Of a stretch of DNA of 64,000 nucleotides, positions 44,656 through 55,900 are shown one piece after another. Under the pieces are notes generated by a model. It was not told where the DNA came from and searched no databases. It worked only from the letters and a program-made list of their open reading frames with translations. A program made the position numbers and the translations under genes. The stretch comes from Ceratodon purpureus (taxonomy: Eukaryota > Streptophyta > Bryopsida > Pseudoditrichales > Ditrichaceae): assembly GCA_014871385.1 (NCBI GenBank), contig CM026426.1, positions 59,992,084-60,056,083 of the forward strand, written 5' to 3'. The first letter of the stretch is position 1, and each line of letters starts with the position of its first letter.

Positions 44656-46007
44656 TTATAGCTATATAGCATGTGGCTGGCAACAATGTTTTTTTTGAAT
44701 GAATTAGACCATAGTTCTCCCTTAAACTTGTTTTGTGGATAAGTCACTAAAGTGTCTAGTCCATGCAGTTATTAATCTCCATAATTAATGGGTCTTAGTA
44801 ATCATATCTACCGGTCACGCTAAAATTAAGATTTTAATTTCTAAGACGATTTTCTTAGTACCCACATCAAATGGGGATGTGTGGTTTAGGGCCATGGCAA
44901 TCATTTGCATGGAGTGGCAATTAAGGGAGAAATGAGAGCTTTGCACCAACTCCTCAACCTCCCTTCATTAAACTCTGTTTGAGACTCTCAAACCCCCCTA
45001 AAACCCCCAAACCCCCCTAAAGGCGTCCCAATGTCCTCTTGACTCTACACTCGGCCTAGTTTCCAAAGACCTACAGGTGGTTAACTCCTGCATGGATTCC
45101 CCTCTCTTTTCTAGCCCTCTTCCCATACGCCGTAGGTGGTTGACTCCAACACCTCATTTGCGCCTAGAGGGGCCAAAGCCTCTCCTCTTGCTTTCAGAAA
45201 GCGCCCGGGCAATTTGATTTTCCAATTGGTGTTGTGGGTGCCGGGGAGAGACCGTGGAGGAGAAGAAGTGCCCTCTTCGTGCCGTTGAGGATTGGGAGCA
45301 GGTGACAAAGAACGGCAGCATGACTGACAAGAAGTTGGAGGAGCTGTTGCGGTCTGCAGCTCGGGGGACCTGGAGCGTGAGGAGCGGGCTGTGGGGGAGG
45401 GGCAAAGGCGATTCAGCATAGGGAGGAGCAGCAAGGTGAAGATAGGGAGGAGCAGCAGGGTGTGGATTGGGGGAGAGCAGCTGAAGAGCAGAGGGGAGTA
45501 GCAGGGTCGGGAGCTAGAGGGTGCCAGCAATCGGCGGAGGAAGGGGCATCAAGTTACTGGGTCGGCCGCAAGGTCGAGGAGCTGTAGGCGCAAGGAGCTG
45601 CGAGGCGCAAGGAGCTGCGAGGCGCAAGGAGCTGCGAGGCGCAAGGAGGCGAGTTTCCAAGGCCCAAGGGGTGAGCTGCGGAGGAGCAAGGGGCGAGCTG
45701 CGGAGGTGCAAGGGGCGAGCTGCAGAGGCGCACAGGGCGAGCTATAGAGGCGCAGCAGGCGAGCTGCGGAGAAGCGAGAGTTGAGCTGCGGAGGCGCAAC
45801 GCGCAGACTGCTTAGGACTCCAGCAAGGTAAGTTGCGGATCACTGCTCTCACCTCTTCTCATTGTCTTTTTCCAGTTGAGTTGGAGTAAATCGGCCATGG
45901 CAAAGTCGTGAGGTTCCAAGTTCAGCCATGGCCGCAACAGTCCTTGGTTCTACAAGTTTTGGAGAAACAATTTTACTAGTCTAATCCGCAAGAATAATCC
46001 ACTGCTT
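44656..46007. other. No clear gene; C-rich and GC-rich repeats
   Basis: Contains a C-rich tract at 44,990-45,020 (AAACCCCCCTAAAACCCCC) and, from about 45,400, purine-rich GC-rich sequence with minisatellite-like repeats. Long open frames on both strands here come from the repeat composition and are not trusted. Confidence 0.45.
45577..45800 (+). repeat. GC-rich minisatellite (GAGCTGCGAGGCGCAAG and variants)
   Basis: Three near-perfect 17-bp units (GAGCTGCGAGGCGCAAG) are followed by longer variant units sharing GCGAGCTGCGGAGG. It directly precedes the coiled-coil/RING-like pseudogene. Confidence 0.85.
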
Positions 46008-48097
46008 GTGGTCTTTTGTTTTATAGCTGCCATGCGCGATCCCTCTATTGTAAAATCTGTTGTGTTTGCTCTACCGGCGCCAAGGATGTCAAACAGTAGG
46101 AAGCAAAAGGCCGCGGCTTCTCGAGAGGAGGATCGCACTGAGAAGAAGGAGGTCGTGGAGGTTGCTGAGAGCAAGGAGGAGGAAGGAGTTGACACGCCAT
46201 GGGATGTTGCGTTTGATTTGGAGGCCTTACCCCCTACACTTCATCAACAGCTCCACCACCTCGCCCCATTTCTACTGCGTAGGCAAGCTGCGGATTACAA
46301 TGAGGACCTCTTCCACTGTATTTTGGGGCTCTCCAATGTGGGGTTCAAGTTCAGTGACCTCAGCAGCGACAAGCATTGCAGGAAGGTCGACTTCATCGAC
46401 AGATGGCCAGAGCGTTCTTCTAGGGGGGCACTACGTTGCTGACTGTGAGGATGAGGAGGTCGTGAGGAATTACTTGCTCTAATACCGGAAGACCTATGGA
46501 GGTGACCCCAACAATTGGGCATTCGCGACCTCCTTCCTTCGGGCTTGCCACCTCTTCTTTGAGGAGGGCGAGGATGTCAACTTCGCTCAGAAGGCGGAGG
46601 CCCTTCAGAAGGCGCGTGAGAAGGTGCCACAGCGTAATCCGCAGAAGTTGACACCCCCGGCCTTGAGGGAGTAGATTGAAGCCATCATCGACTTCCTTGC
46701 TGGCCACATCCCCGGTGCTAGCAGCAAGGGCAAGGGCGGAGGGGCGGAGGCGAGTTGCGGAGCCAAGGCAGTTGGAGCCACCTCCAAGGCCGTCACGGCT
46801 GTGAAGGTGAAGAAGGTCAGCGGTCCTAGATCCCTGCATGCTCTTGCCAAGGCCATGGAGGAGAAGAAGGCCGTGAAGATCCCAGCTGCCGTTGCCATCA
46901 AGGTGCTGCCCTTGGTGGCAATGGATCCGAAGCAGGTCCTGGAGCAATAGCGCCTCAAGAAGAAGTCATTGGAGGCGGCACTTGTGAAGGTGGAGGCCAG
47001 CCGGGACCGCGTGAAGGTCGACGTTGCAACCCAGCGGGACTACATCAAGGCCAAGGAGGCCAAGGAGTCCAAGCTCTACGACGACATCTTCTCCGCCCGC
47101 GAGGCCGCCAAGAAGGCCGCGGCTGATGGCAACGATCAAGAGAAGAGGCGCTTTGATCAGGCGGCCTACTTAGGCCAAGACAAGCTGGGCCTTGTAAGGC
47201 ACTCCTTGAGGCCCAGGGCCGCATTGATAGGGTCTACAAGAAGTTGGAGGAGATAGAAGCCGATGAGCACAGTCGGCATGCTAAGGTTTCCACGCTGACA
47301 GCGGAGATCTCGGCCTTGGAGTTGGCATCAGCTTTCTTGCGGCCGAAGAAGGTGTTGGCTCGTTACCCCCGAGAGTGGCACGTGTTGCCAATAGTCCTGA
47401 ACGACCCATGCCCATTCTGCGAGCGTTACTTCGTTGACATCTGTTGCGTACTTCTATTCTGTGGCTGCTTGGCACATCCCCATTGTATGCTTGGCGCAGT
47501 CTTCTTCCAGGACGCCCGATGCCGTCGATGCGAGCGGGGTATAACTGGAGGATGGCTTGGGCAGTGAGGCTTCGACCTTGACTCCAAGGCCGCGAAGGAT
47601 TTACACCTCACTGAGTAGATCCTTCTGGCCGAGCCCGCTTCACCACTTGCTTGCAGCAAGCGGCCCGCTGCCCCCTCTGTGGCTGCGCTCCCGTGGAAGA
47701 AGGCCAAGCATGTCACTGGAGACACTCCTAGTCCATCGACAGATCTCAACAAACGCCCTGCTCCTGCAAGGGGCGACCAAGGTTTGTTGCTCCTAAACCC
47801 ACCTACCCATTGCTTGTTGCCTGCCCCGTTGTTACATCGTAACGTTACTTCTTTTCTAATTCTTGTTTGTTGGCAGCAACTGCAGAGGATGCTCTCCGCA
47901 ACTCAGACTCCCTAGCGTTCGATCCCGCGCAGGTCTCTCCTCCTATGACCCAGGCAGCCCTATCCGGAGATGGGAATCGTGACTCCTCCGCCACCACGCA
48001 AGGACTAGGTGAAGGTGAGAAGAACGAGGACGACACCAACATGGAGGGATTGTCGAGCCTTGTTGAGACAATTGCCACAAATACAACCGTGGAGTAG
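46008..48097 (+). pseudogene. Coiled-coil protein with RING-like zinc motif, decayed
   Basis: Family not recognised. It starts near MSNSRKQKAAASREEDRTEK with an acidic/basic N-terminus, then a globular block (WDVAFDLEALPPTLHQQLHHL; YRKTYGGDPNNWAFATSFLR). An Ala/Lys-rich linker is followed by a coiled coil from about 46,960 to 47,320. At 47,406-47,540 comes a Cys/His cluster (CPFCERYF ... FCGCLAHPHC ... CRRC) spaced like a RING finger, the fold used by E3 ubiquitin ligases. Frameshifts occur near 46,412 and 47,190. In-frame stops are TAA about 46,480, TAG about 46,672, TAG about 46,948, TGA about 47,566 and TAG about 47,614, several in the same word GAGTAGAT where Gln fits. A splice-like pair (GACCAAG|GTTTG and TTGGCAG|CAAC) bounds a possible 90-bp intron at 47,788-47,876. 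Confidence 0.5.
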
Positions 48098-49199
48098 ATT
48101 CCTACCTTGGATATTTTTCTAGGCCGGGTTAGGGGTTTGCTGGCAGCCACTCTAGGTTTGGACATTTATAGGCCACCTTTCTCAAACTTTTCCGAAGTTG
48201 AAAACAATTTGCCTTTGGAGTGCCATGTCTCTTTGAAAGAAATGGCATTCTTGTAACCCTTCTTTTTCATTTGCAACTGTATGTCTTCTTTATTGTGGAC
48301 TGCCTATAGCAAGGGCTGTATTTTAGCGCCCATTTTATCTTTTGACCTGTTTATCTCTTCAAGCCCGCGCTATTTGGGAGCCATGGCCGTCTTCGAAGTT
48401 ATTCCCTTTGTATTTCCCTACTCTTATGCAACCAGGATGCATTTTTTATTTGCAAGCTCTTTTGTTCTTTATTTTTTCTTATTTTATTAATCGCAACCAT
48501 GGATCCTTTTAATATTTGCAATTGTTATTACTTTCCATATGCGACCTACTTCATCTCTTATGTACAACTGTTTCTTATTTTTATCTTATTCTATTAGAAT
48601 AAACGGTGGTTCTTTTTTATTTCGAACCTTCCTTTCTTTCCTTGTTGTTGGCAGCAAGGGCTGCATTGTACCCGCCAGTGCCAGTTCAGAGCACCTGGTT
48701 CACGAAGGAGCCAACCTCTACAACCGAAATGACAAACTTTACATTCCTTCTTAATTACTTTATATTTGTCAAGTGCCAAACTCCATTTTGTGTTTGCAAG
48801 TCATGTGGTCTCTTGTTTGCAATTGTTTTTATTTCTTATCTTGCGCTGGCAGCAGGCTCCACCATCAATGGCGCCACCGCAAGTTCTAAGCAATTTTCCG
48901 ATTCAGACCCGGGCTCTTTGAGACCCCGGCCATTCTTTAGACTTCTTGTATTTTATTTTATTTTTTATTTGCACCCTAGGATTCATTTCTTAATTGCAAC
49001 TGTTTTTCTTTTCTATTTCTGCTGGCAGCACGTAGATCAAGGGTACTTCAAATTTGCCATATATAACACGTTAATAGAGGAAGTCCCACAGTAAGTCCTG
49101 AATGGTAAGCAAAACCACTACCTGAACTCACTAACGACTTGGCGAAGAACCTAATGACATCCCACATACTGTAACTACCCATCCCCGAAATCACTTTTC
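48098..49199. other. T-rich non-coding stretch with recurring TTGGCAGCA/CTGGCAGCA
   Basis: Long pyrimidine-rich runs repeatedly end in TTGGCAG or CTGGCAG followed by CA or CC, at about 48,138, 48,650, 48,847 and 49,021. They look like splice acceptors or copies of one short repeat. No confident exon was found between them. Confidence 0.4.
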
Positions 49200-50560
49200 C
49201 TACAGCTCCACAATCTTGATCCTTTTGAGAACCGCGACATCTGCAGCTGTAAGGTGTCTCTCATGGCGTTGGTTGATCTGCACCCAACCATGCCCTGTCA
49301 TTTTCGTTTGCTGGCAGCAAGGAGCTCCGAACAGCCAATTCCCAACACATCTAAACGACAAGATGAATTCGCCTAGACTCGTACCTTTTTCTCATGAACC
49401 CCGTTGGCCTCTATCAAAACCAGGTTGTACTGCCCAAGTACGTCGTCTCCAAGTGCCATTGCAATTTCGTGCCGCAGGTGCGATACTGGCCAACCCTTGC
49501 CAACTTCGAATGTTGGCAGCAGGTTCCCCCTAAACATACAAGACACTTCCACCATCACCTCCTCTGGTAGGTGATCCATCACTTCCCACTGACTGTTGGC
49601 AGCCTCCTTATACCTTGTATACATGAACCTGGTGTATAATGTTTTTCTTCCCACGTGATAGCGGAAAACAATGCTGGTCCTGTTGGCAACGCACTTGATG
49701 ACATCTTGGCCAATGTGGAACTTCTCGTTCCACCCTGGGTTCATCAGACTGCTCAGCAGAGCCTCGGATGGACTACTCAAAACAAACAGTGTAGGTGTCC
49801 GCCTAATGCTGTCAGTAGCTACCGCAAACAAATCAACCATAACATGGATTGGCATAAACCATTGCTCGTTGACGAAGCTGCTACCAGCTGTTGCTTTCAT
49901 AGCATTTGCAAAATCGAGAGAGAGGTTTGTTCTAAACGCCTCAGATGTGTGCATGTCTGGCAAAGGCCACTCCACATCGTTGAACCCTGGAAGCAGGAGT
50001 GCTTCAACCTTCCCATAGAGCGTGTCACCTGTTGGAGGCAAATACAGACCACCAAGGAAGAATGTACCTATGTCCAGCAACTCCGCGTTGCTTTGTCAAG
50101 TCCGTGTTGCCTCCCCAATCTCGACATGGAGCACAGAAATGGGACCAAGGATAGTTGGGGGATGTACCCAATCCTCCGAAAGCAATGCGTATAGGTAGTT
50201 TGCCATAGCCAAATTGGTTACTGCCTTTGCGGGATCCAAGCGCAAATGCCTTGGCTGATATGCATGCTGCACAAGCACCTTATCAAGTTTGCATGCTCCA
50301 TGCTCCGTAGAGATCCAAGAGAAATCTCTAATCTACGCTTTGAAGGCCCCCCAAACTTTTTCTCCACCATGCCGCCTTGCCTCTCTACTCCAAGGCCCAT
50401 CTGACGCTGGTTGCAACATGACCCATGAATCACGATCCACCCTCATGGGGATCCAGTTGCCCTCTGTACAAAGGAGTTTGGCCGTCTAGTCATACCACTA
50501 GAATGCATGAAATTTTCGACTGTGAACTCAAAAACTTAAAGATGTTGTCGTCGCTGTCAT
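49200..50560 (-). pseudogene. Unknown protein gene, frame intact except five nonsense codons
   Basis: Family not recognised. From ATG at 50,560 one frame continues without indel to 49,385 (392 codons), interrupted only by TGA 50528-50530, TAG 50498-50500, TAG 50486-50488, TAG 50333-50335 and TGA 50096-50098. A short intron (49311-49384, AAAAAG|GTACGAG to TGCTGCCAG|CAAACG) joins a 37-codon last exon in phase (WVQINQRHERHL...KRIKIVEL), total 429 codons with stop. The protein looks soluble and globular: FSWISTEHGACKLDKVLVQH, DPAKAVTNLAMANYLYALL, LPTFEVGKGWPVSHLRHEI. It lies between the RING-like pseudogene and a retroelement gag, on the opposite strand to the former. It may be captured host sequence or an element gene. 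Confidence 0.6.
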
Positions 50561-51148
50561 CAACCGCGAGAACTACATGCTGTCAACACACCCTTCGCCA
50601 TCACGAACGGCTAATTCCGACGTCCACGGCGTCGCAAGCCTACCCTAAACTTCATCCTGAAACCCCAATTCCCAACTTAGGTACTCTCTCCAACCTATGT
50701 GGATGGCAGACCGCTGGCAGCGTTTGGGAGACCACTACAGCTAAACCCTAAATCTCTATTGCACAATGCATGACCACCCTTAACTCAAATCAAAAAACTT
50801 GATGAAGCCTTTGGAGGCCTTCACCGCTCCATTCTGGTTGACAACGCAACCTCGACAACTCTCTCACAGGAATGCATGAGGTTCGGAATGACCGTTGGCA
50901 ACATTTTGACATCAACACCTCCTGCATGTTGCATCTCAAAGGTGGAGCAGCAACTCGATTCTGGAAGGTGGCCAAGCTGAGTCAGTTTTGCAGAAATTCA
51001 TAAAGCCCACCACCGCTGACACCCTTGTGCAATGCTCGGATTCCGTGCGCTTAGAGGCTCCGCTCTCGATCTGCGGGAATACACGCGCGAGGGGATACAA
51101 GCCTTTCTGCGCGACTACTGGCTGGATCCCCCAAACGCCGATTTGGCG

Positions 51149-51177
51149 ACCTGCTGGCACCATTGGTGCCAGCAGGT
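51149..51177. repeat. 29-bp palindrome (14-bp arms, one central base)
   Basis: Arms ACCTGCTGGCACCA and TGGTGCCAGCAGGT are perfect reverse complements around a single T. The word TGCTGGCA resembles the TGGCAGCA motif scattered over the preceding 3 kb. Confidence 0.9.
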
Positions 51178-51192
51178 AAAGTGCACGGGCAT

Positions 51193-51278
51193 GGCCAAAT
51201 TTTGAGGCACGAGTTTCAAGAGAATGCCCATTGCTGGCCAAATTTTGAGGCACGAGTTTCAAGAGAATGCCCATTGCA
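51193..51278. repeat. Tandem duplication, 43-bp unit, two copies
   Basis: The unit beginning GGCCAAATTTTGAGGCACGA at 51193 is repeated from 51236 with one or no change. Confidence 0.9.
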
Positions 51279-51355
51279 GGCCCTATATTTCCCCTAGGGC
51301 CTAGGGCCGTCCATGGTTGTGTTTGCAAAATTGGTTGGTTTAATTCGTACTTGAG

Positions 51356-52342
51356 CCCAACGTTGTCTCAATATGGGACATTGACTTCTTCTATGGCTAC
51401 GTGAGCCACATTCCCAACACGTATCATTGCGGCTAGGCTGGAACGCATCAACATTGACTTCCTCGGGATACATGGCCGCAGTGGTGGGCCTTGGTCGCCG
51501 AGGATCCTCTGGTCGATTGTTTCCATAGGCAAACCAGCAGCGGCCGCTATGTGTTTTGCCACAAGATAGTAGGGGTTGGTCTATTCTCAGGGCGGAAAGT
51601 TGGCAAGGGCAGCAAGGGTGCTTGTGTTTTATTTTAACACACTTGATTCCCTGCTGATGTCATTTGCAGCGCTCAGTATGTCCCTGAGTGTCGTGACACC
51701 ACGGATGACAATGCCATGTTGGATCTAGGGTAAGAGTCCCTTCTTGAACCGCTCACAAAGGTAGTCCTCTTCGGGCCGTTGGTTTAGCTTGTCTGCTAGT
51801 TGTTTAAACCTGTCATAGAAGGTATCCACGGGTTTGTTTCTCTCTTGGGTGATACTTCCTAGTGCTCGGAGGATCTCTGAGCTGGTCTTGAGTTTTCTAA
51901 ATTTATCGAGAAAACTCCTCTCCATGTCTTCCCAACTTGCTTGGGCATTTTCTGTCTCAAAATCTATATACCAGTTGATATGGTTCCCTTGGACTATGGT
52001 TCCAAAAGTATTTTGCAAATCCTCAGGATTGGTGACGCCATTGGTGCGGGCAATGACCTTGTATCTTCTAATGTGCAAGTCTGGATGGCTTGTTTCATCA
52101 AATATTGGGTATGATATTTTTGGGAACTTGGTATATTTGGGGTCGCCATGGTTTTGAGTGGCAGCAGTATGGTTGTCTTGGGGTAGAGTGGTGGATCTTA
52201 GGGCTTCAAGCTGGGCTTCTGAACCCTCTGCAATAGGATTAGCAGCCTCATGCGTTCTGCTATCTTGGAGATTTTGGTATTGTAAGCTTAACATTTCAAG
52301 CTTAGCATTTGTTGTGTTGTTTTCGGCAGCAGGGTCTGTCAT
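51356..52342 (-). pseudogene. Ty3/gypsy gag with CCHC zinc knuckle
   Basis: Gag forms the virus-like particle and binds element RNA. From the start at 52,342 the first 205 codons carry the gag core of plant Ty3 elements (FPKISYPIFDE, NWYIDFETENAQASWEDMERSFLDKFRKLK, DTFYDRFKQLADKL, ERFKKGLLP). TAG at 51725-51727 interrupts it, but the reading continues (IQHGIVIRGVTTLRDILSAAN). After a frameshift a perfect CX2CX4HX4C knuckle is encoded at 51378-51419 (CWECGSRSHRRSQC). A Gln/Asn-rich N-terminal linker is normal for the family. The protease expected next is missing here; a protease of compatible type starts at 17,798 on the same strand. Confidence 0.85.
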
Positions 52343-52503
52343 TTGTTGTTTCGTCCGTTGAAGAAAGTCTCTTGGGGCGTTAGGGTCCTCTTGTTAAGTA
52401 GCCTCTTCAGTTTCATTATTTCTTTATAATGCAACCTTTCTTGGCGGCATAGTGTATGTATACTACTTGATAGATTTTTAAGTTTGTGGTCTCAGCATAC
52501 CAT

Positions 52504-52520
52504 CCCCAGCATGGTCGCCA
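52504..52520 (-). other. Primer-binding site candidate
   Basis: The minus strand reads TGGCGACCATGCTGGGG three bases inside the LTR end. The TGGCG start and GGGG end resemble the tRNA-Asp type sites of plant Ty3 elements (TGGCGCC...GGGGA). The exact tRNA is not identified. Confidence 0.6.
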
Positions 52521-52523
52521 AAA

Positions 52524-52948
52524 TGTTGGCCTGGGTTTAGGGGTGGTGATGTCTGAGCCAGAGACTAGGGAGAGTCAAGGGAGTTTTGGGAGGCAAGGGA
52601 GCCCCTGAGGGGTGAGTTTGAGTTTGGCCAGCAAGGTAAAGGAAGTGTTGAGATCCGAGAGGAAACCGTGTTAACCAGAACCGCAACACACAAAAGAGGT
52701 GAGGCAGAATACAAAGGAAAGTTTGGGAATTAAAATGTGACTCAAAAAATAGAGAGTGTCCTCTGCTACGGCCTAAGGCTATTAGTACTGTGGCTTGATC
52801 CTAATTCCATGGTAAATCTACAGATAGCACTGCTGGTATTTTGCCTAGCTGTCCAAGTCTTCCTCTGTTGGTCTTCGTCCTTGGTGGCTGGGTCTTCCTT
52901 GGCGATCTTGTTCTTCTCAGCTGAGTCTTCCTTTGTTGCCGGGCAACA
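52524..52948 (-). repeat. 5' LTR, internally deleted
   Basis: Begins TGTTGG and ends GGGCAACA on the plus strand (TG...CA ends). Matches 10935-11601 in two blocks but lacks about 250 bp between them, joined at ACCGTG|TTAACC near 52,670. Outside flanks are CCTAT here and ACCAC at the other LTR, so no target duplication is evident between the two. Confidence 0.85.
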
Positions 52949-55900
52949 CCTATTTGATCAAATTTGGATCAACTCTTGCTTGAAATGAAGATGCTATAAT
53001 CTTGACTGATGAATTGGAGACAAATAAGTGGTCGATGGCCTGATTTATTTTGATAGCCGCCTATCATGTAGCAAAGTATTTTGTTTTTTTGTCATGGCCA
53101 TCCTTTTTTGACTAGATCATGGCATCCATTCTACTTGTAGAGTAGTTAAATGGAATTAGTATCATCCAAATTTCAATTGGTGTAAATAACTTAGTCTAAT
53201 AGTAGATATGTCCCTTCAAGAGTGGAAAATTTCTAACCTCTAAACTAGTATAAGTGGTGTTAGATCAATAAATAGAAAATCAAATATATTATAGCATGGA
53301 TAATCATTTGACTTATAGTGTTTAGCTACAGTAGTCTCAATAGGTATAATTAACCTTGTAAACTAGTGTCTTCATGCATATATTGCCTAATTTTAGGATG
53401 GAAGACTTGCACACAATGTAAGTCAAATGATTTTCTATGCTAATCATCTTCCTTATTACTAAAGAAACTCATGGCTATTCATGGCTTGTCATCCTTGTTG
53501 TTACTAAAGGAATTCTCTTAGATGCCATACATATGTTAAGATTGTGGTATAGAGTGCGAGTGGTGTGAGATGTGTTTTAGCGCTGCTTTAAATTGCTAAT
53601 GTATGAGATGTGGGCTACAATCATGAGGAATAAAAAGAGAGGTAAGCTCTAGCCTAACAGCAAAAAGGCCTTTAAGACTAGTAGAATGGTAACGAAGAAG
53701 AAATTGAGTGAGGGATTTGAGACAAATGGAATGACCAAAGTTTTAGACTTTAAAGGAACGTATAGGCGACTTCTCTAAATAGGGTTAAATGACGCAAAAA
53801 TAGGCAATACAAACAACATTTAAACAAACAATAGAGTAGAAGACTGGAGTCCAAACCTAACAAGGACAAAAAGATGCAAGTGTGTAATTGGAATTAATGT
53901 TTTGATCTAAATCATAGGATTCTACTTAAGGCTATCAGTGTCTAACAAGGATATGAATGAGCTTGTATGCTTCTCTACTCTAATCACTCTCACTCTGCCA
54001 AAACTTTGTCTTTGATGTTGATATTGTCTCTCTACCTTTGCAATTTTTAGCACTCTCATCATTCATCCCTTACTTCCATCAATCACCTTTTTATTTGCAA
54101 CCCTCCTCTTGCTTACTAGCACTTGCGGTTTAAGGCACCCAAAGACATTTCTTACCTCCATCATTGTAGCAGACTTACTCCACACCCAAATATTTTTACT
54201 CGCCACACTATGCACACGCACCCCTTATGTGAACAACTCTCATTGTTATGCAAACCTCATCTTATAGCTCTTCTTAAGAATATTACTCTAACTAAAGGAT
54301 TATTGTTTGAAACCCTAACATTGTAATCCGCATCTTCACAATGATAGAGTTTGTTGGGTAGGTTTAATTCTTAATATGTTGAAGAGATGTTGTGAGCGGA
54401 GATGGTGGGCATTCTTATAATTTGTGTTTGTATCGATCTTACTAACCTATAGAGTTATACTATATTTGAAGAGAACCAAAATATCATACCATGTACTTTG
54501 GTCCAAGGAGGAGAAGACAAAGAATATGGAGGACATTAGGAGAAATTCCTAGTCTCAAAGGGGCCTTTGACATTCACACATGCAAAAAAATTTGACCCCA
54601 AACCGTGCACAGAATTCTATAAGTCTAAAAGATGCTTCAAGGCCATTGTCGTTGTTCAAGGCCATTGCCGCTGCTCAAGGCCATTGTCGTTGCCGATGCC
54701 AAGCGTAATTCCACACCGCTTGCCAATAGTTGCTCCACAATGCAAATGTGAACAAAATTATAAGGCCTCCAAGGCCATTGCTGGTGCTAGCGGCAATCTT
54801 AGGACCTCATGTTAAATAACTCTATATTCTTATTCATAAGTTTTAAAGTGTACTCCAATCTCACTCTAGTTGCATGCCCCAGATAACAATTGGCATTTTG
54901 TGTTGAAAGTGTCATCTTTAATCCAAAGGACGATGTACCTTCAACTCTCACCGCTATTCACAAAGTAAATTGGTTTGTCTGTGCTTTATCTACAGATTTG
55001 TCTTGTTATTGAATTGTGCAACATATCTTTTCCTACCTTTTTATAATATAACTTGAGTTGCTTTCTCTATTAGGAGTAACATGAAATCACACTTTGCGAC
55101 CAACTTGGTACTCAAGTTGTACCAAGATTAAAACATAGGACCTTAGTCTCTAGCCTACTTTGAAAAACTTGTATCACACACCATGATAGAAAAGAACAAG
55201 AATAAGTACATAACGGCCACGCCAACTTGTTACTTGTTGACCTTAAAGGCTTTGAATGAAGTTCTTTATAAGTTAAGTTAAGCTTCAAATTTTGTCACAA
55301 TCATTTGTGATCCTTATTGCAATTTTTTTATTTTTTTTGTTTTCCATTGTTCATTATCCTTATACTTTAAACTAAGGTTATCTTTGCTTATGGTGTTAGC
55401 AAAATCTTCACGAACCTGCTGCTACAATTGAAAGACAAATTTATGAGATATAATATGATCTCCATGAGTGGATGTTGTAGCAGAGTAGTAATGTATTTAA
55501 CAAATTAGCCTAATTAATGCATAAAATGTAAAAACCGCATCTATTTTGTTCCTACAAAGAACCTGCAGTTGTTTACAAAATGTGGAATGAGAAAATCTAA
55601 ATCAACAAACAAACACAAATACAAGAACCACTAAGAATTTACTAGGGAATTTGGAAATACTAGATACTCTCTATCACAAAACTTGTCGCTTTCCCAACAG
55701 TAGAAAGACGTTTACTCTTGCTAGCGACACCAATAGATTCAACGTCCTAGAACTTTGAGAAAAACAACTATATTATTTCTATCATCAAATCCCGTGTGAT
55801 AGGTCACGACTTTGACAATAGGTTTCTGAGATAGAAAGAGCGGATTCTCAAGTACATTTCCACTATCCATAAGATCTTTAATTACGTCACCACAATAATA

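Larger units (their letters stand above)
50561..51355. other. No gene recognised; short palindrome and tandem duplication
   Basis: Non-coding apart from chance frames. It includes the odd-centred palindrome at 51149-51177 and the 43-bp duplication at 51193-51278. Retroelement gag homology begins just above 51,356. Confidence 0.5.
51356..52948 (-). mobile_element. Ty3/gypsy retrotransposon, 5' part (LTR-PBS-gag)
   Basis: Minus strand: LTR (52524-52948), primer-binding site, then gag with a CCHC knuckle, ending where the homology stops near 51,356. The LTR belongs to the same family as 10935-11601. This part has exactly the pieces the 10.9-17.8 kb copy lacks, in the same orientation. Confidence 0.8.

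Noticed and set aside
45111-45799. Several long ORFs on both strands
   Set aside because: They come from GC-rich minisatellite and purine-rich repeats; translations are low-complexity (Arg/Gly/Ala or Ser/Pro/Leu) and open in several frames at once.
46420-46947. 175-codon minus-strand ORF
   Set aside because: It lies antisense to the coiled-coil/RING-like pseudogene, and its Leu/Gly-rich composition mirrors the Lys/Ala codons of that frame.
10935-52948. Target duplication proving that the two LTRs bound one element
   Set aside because: The flanking pentamers (ACCAC and CCTAT) do not match, so the single-element model remains a hypothesis.
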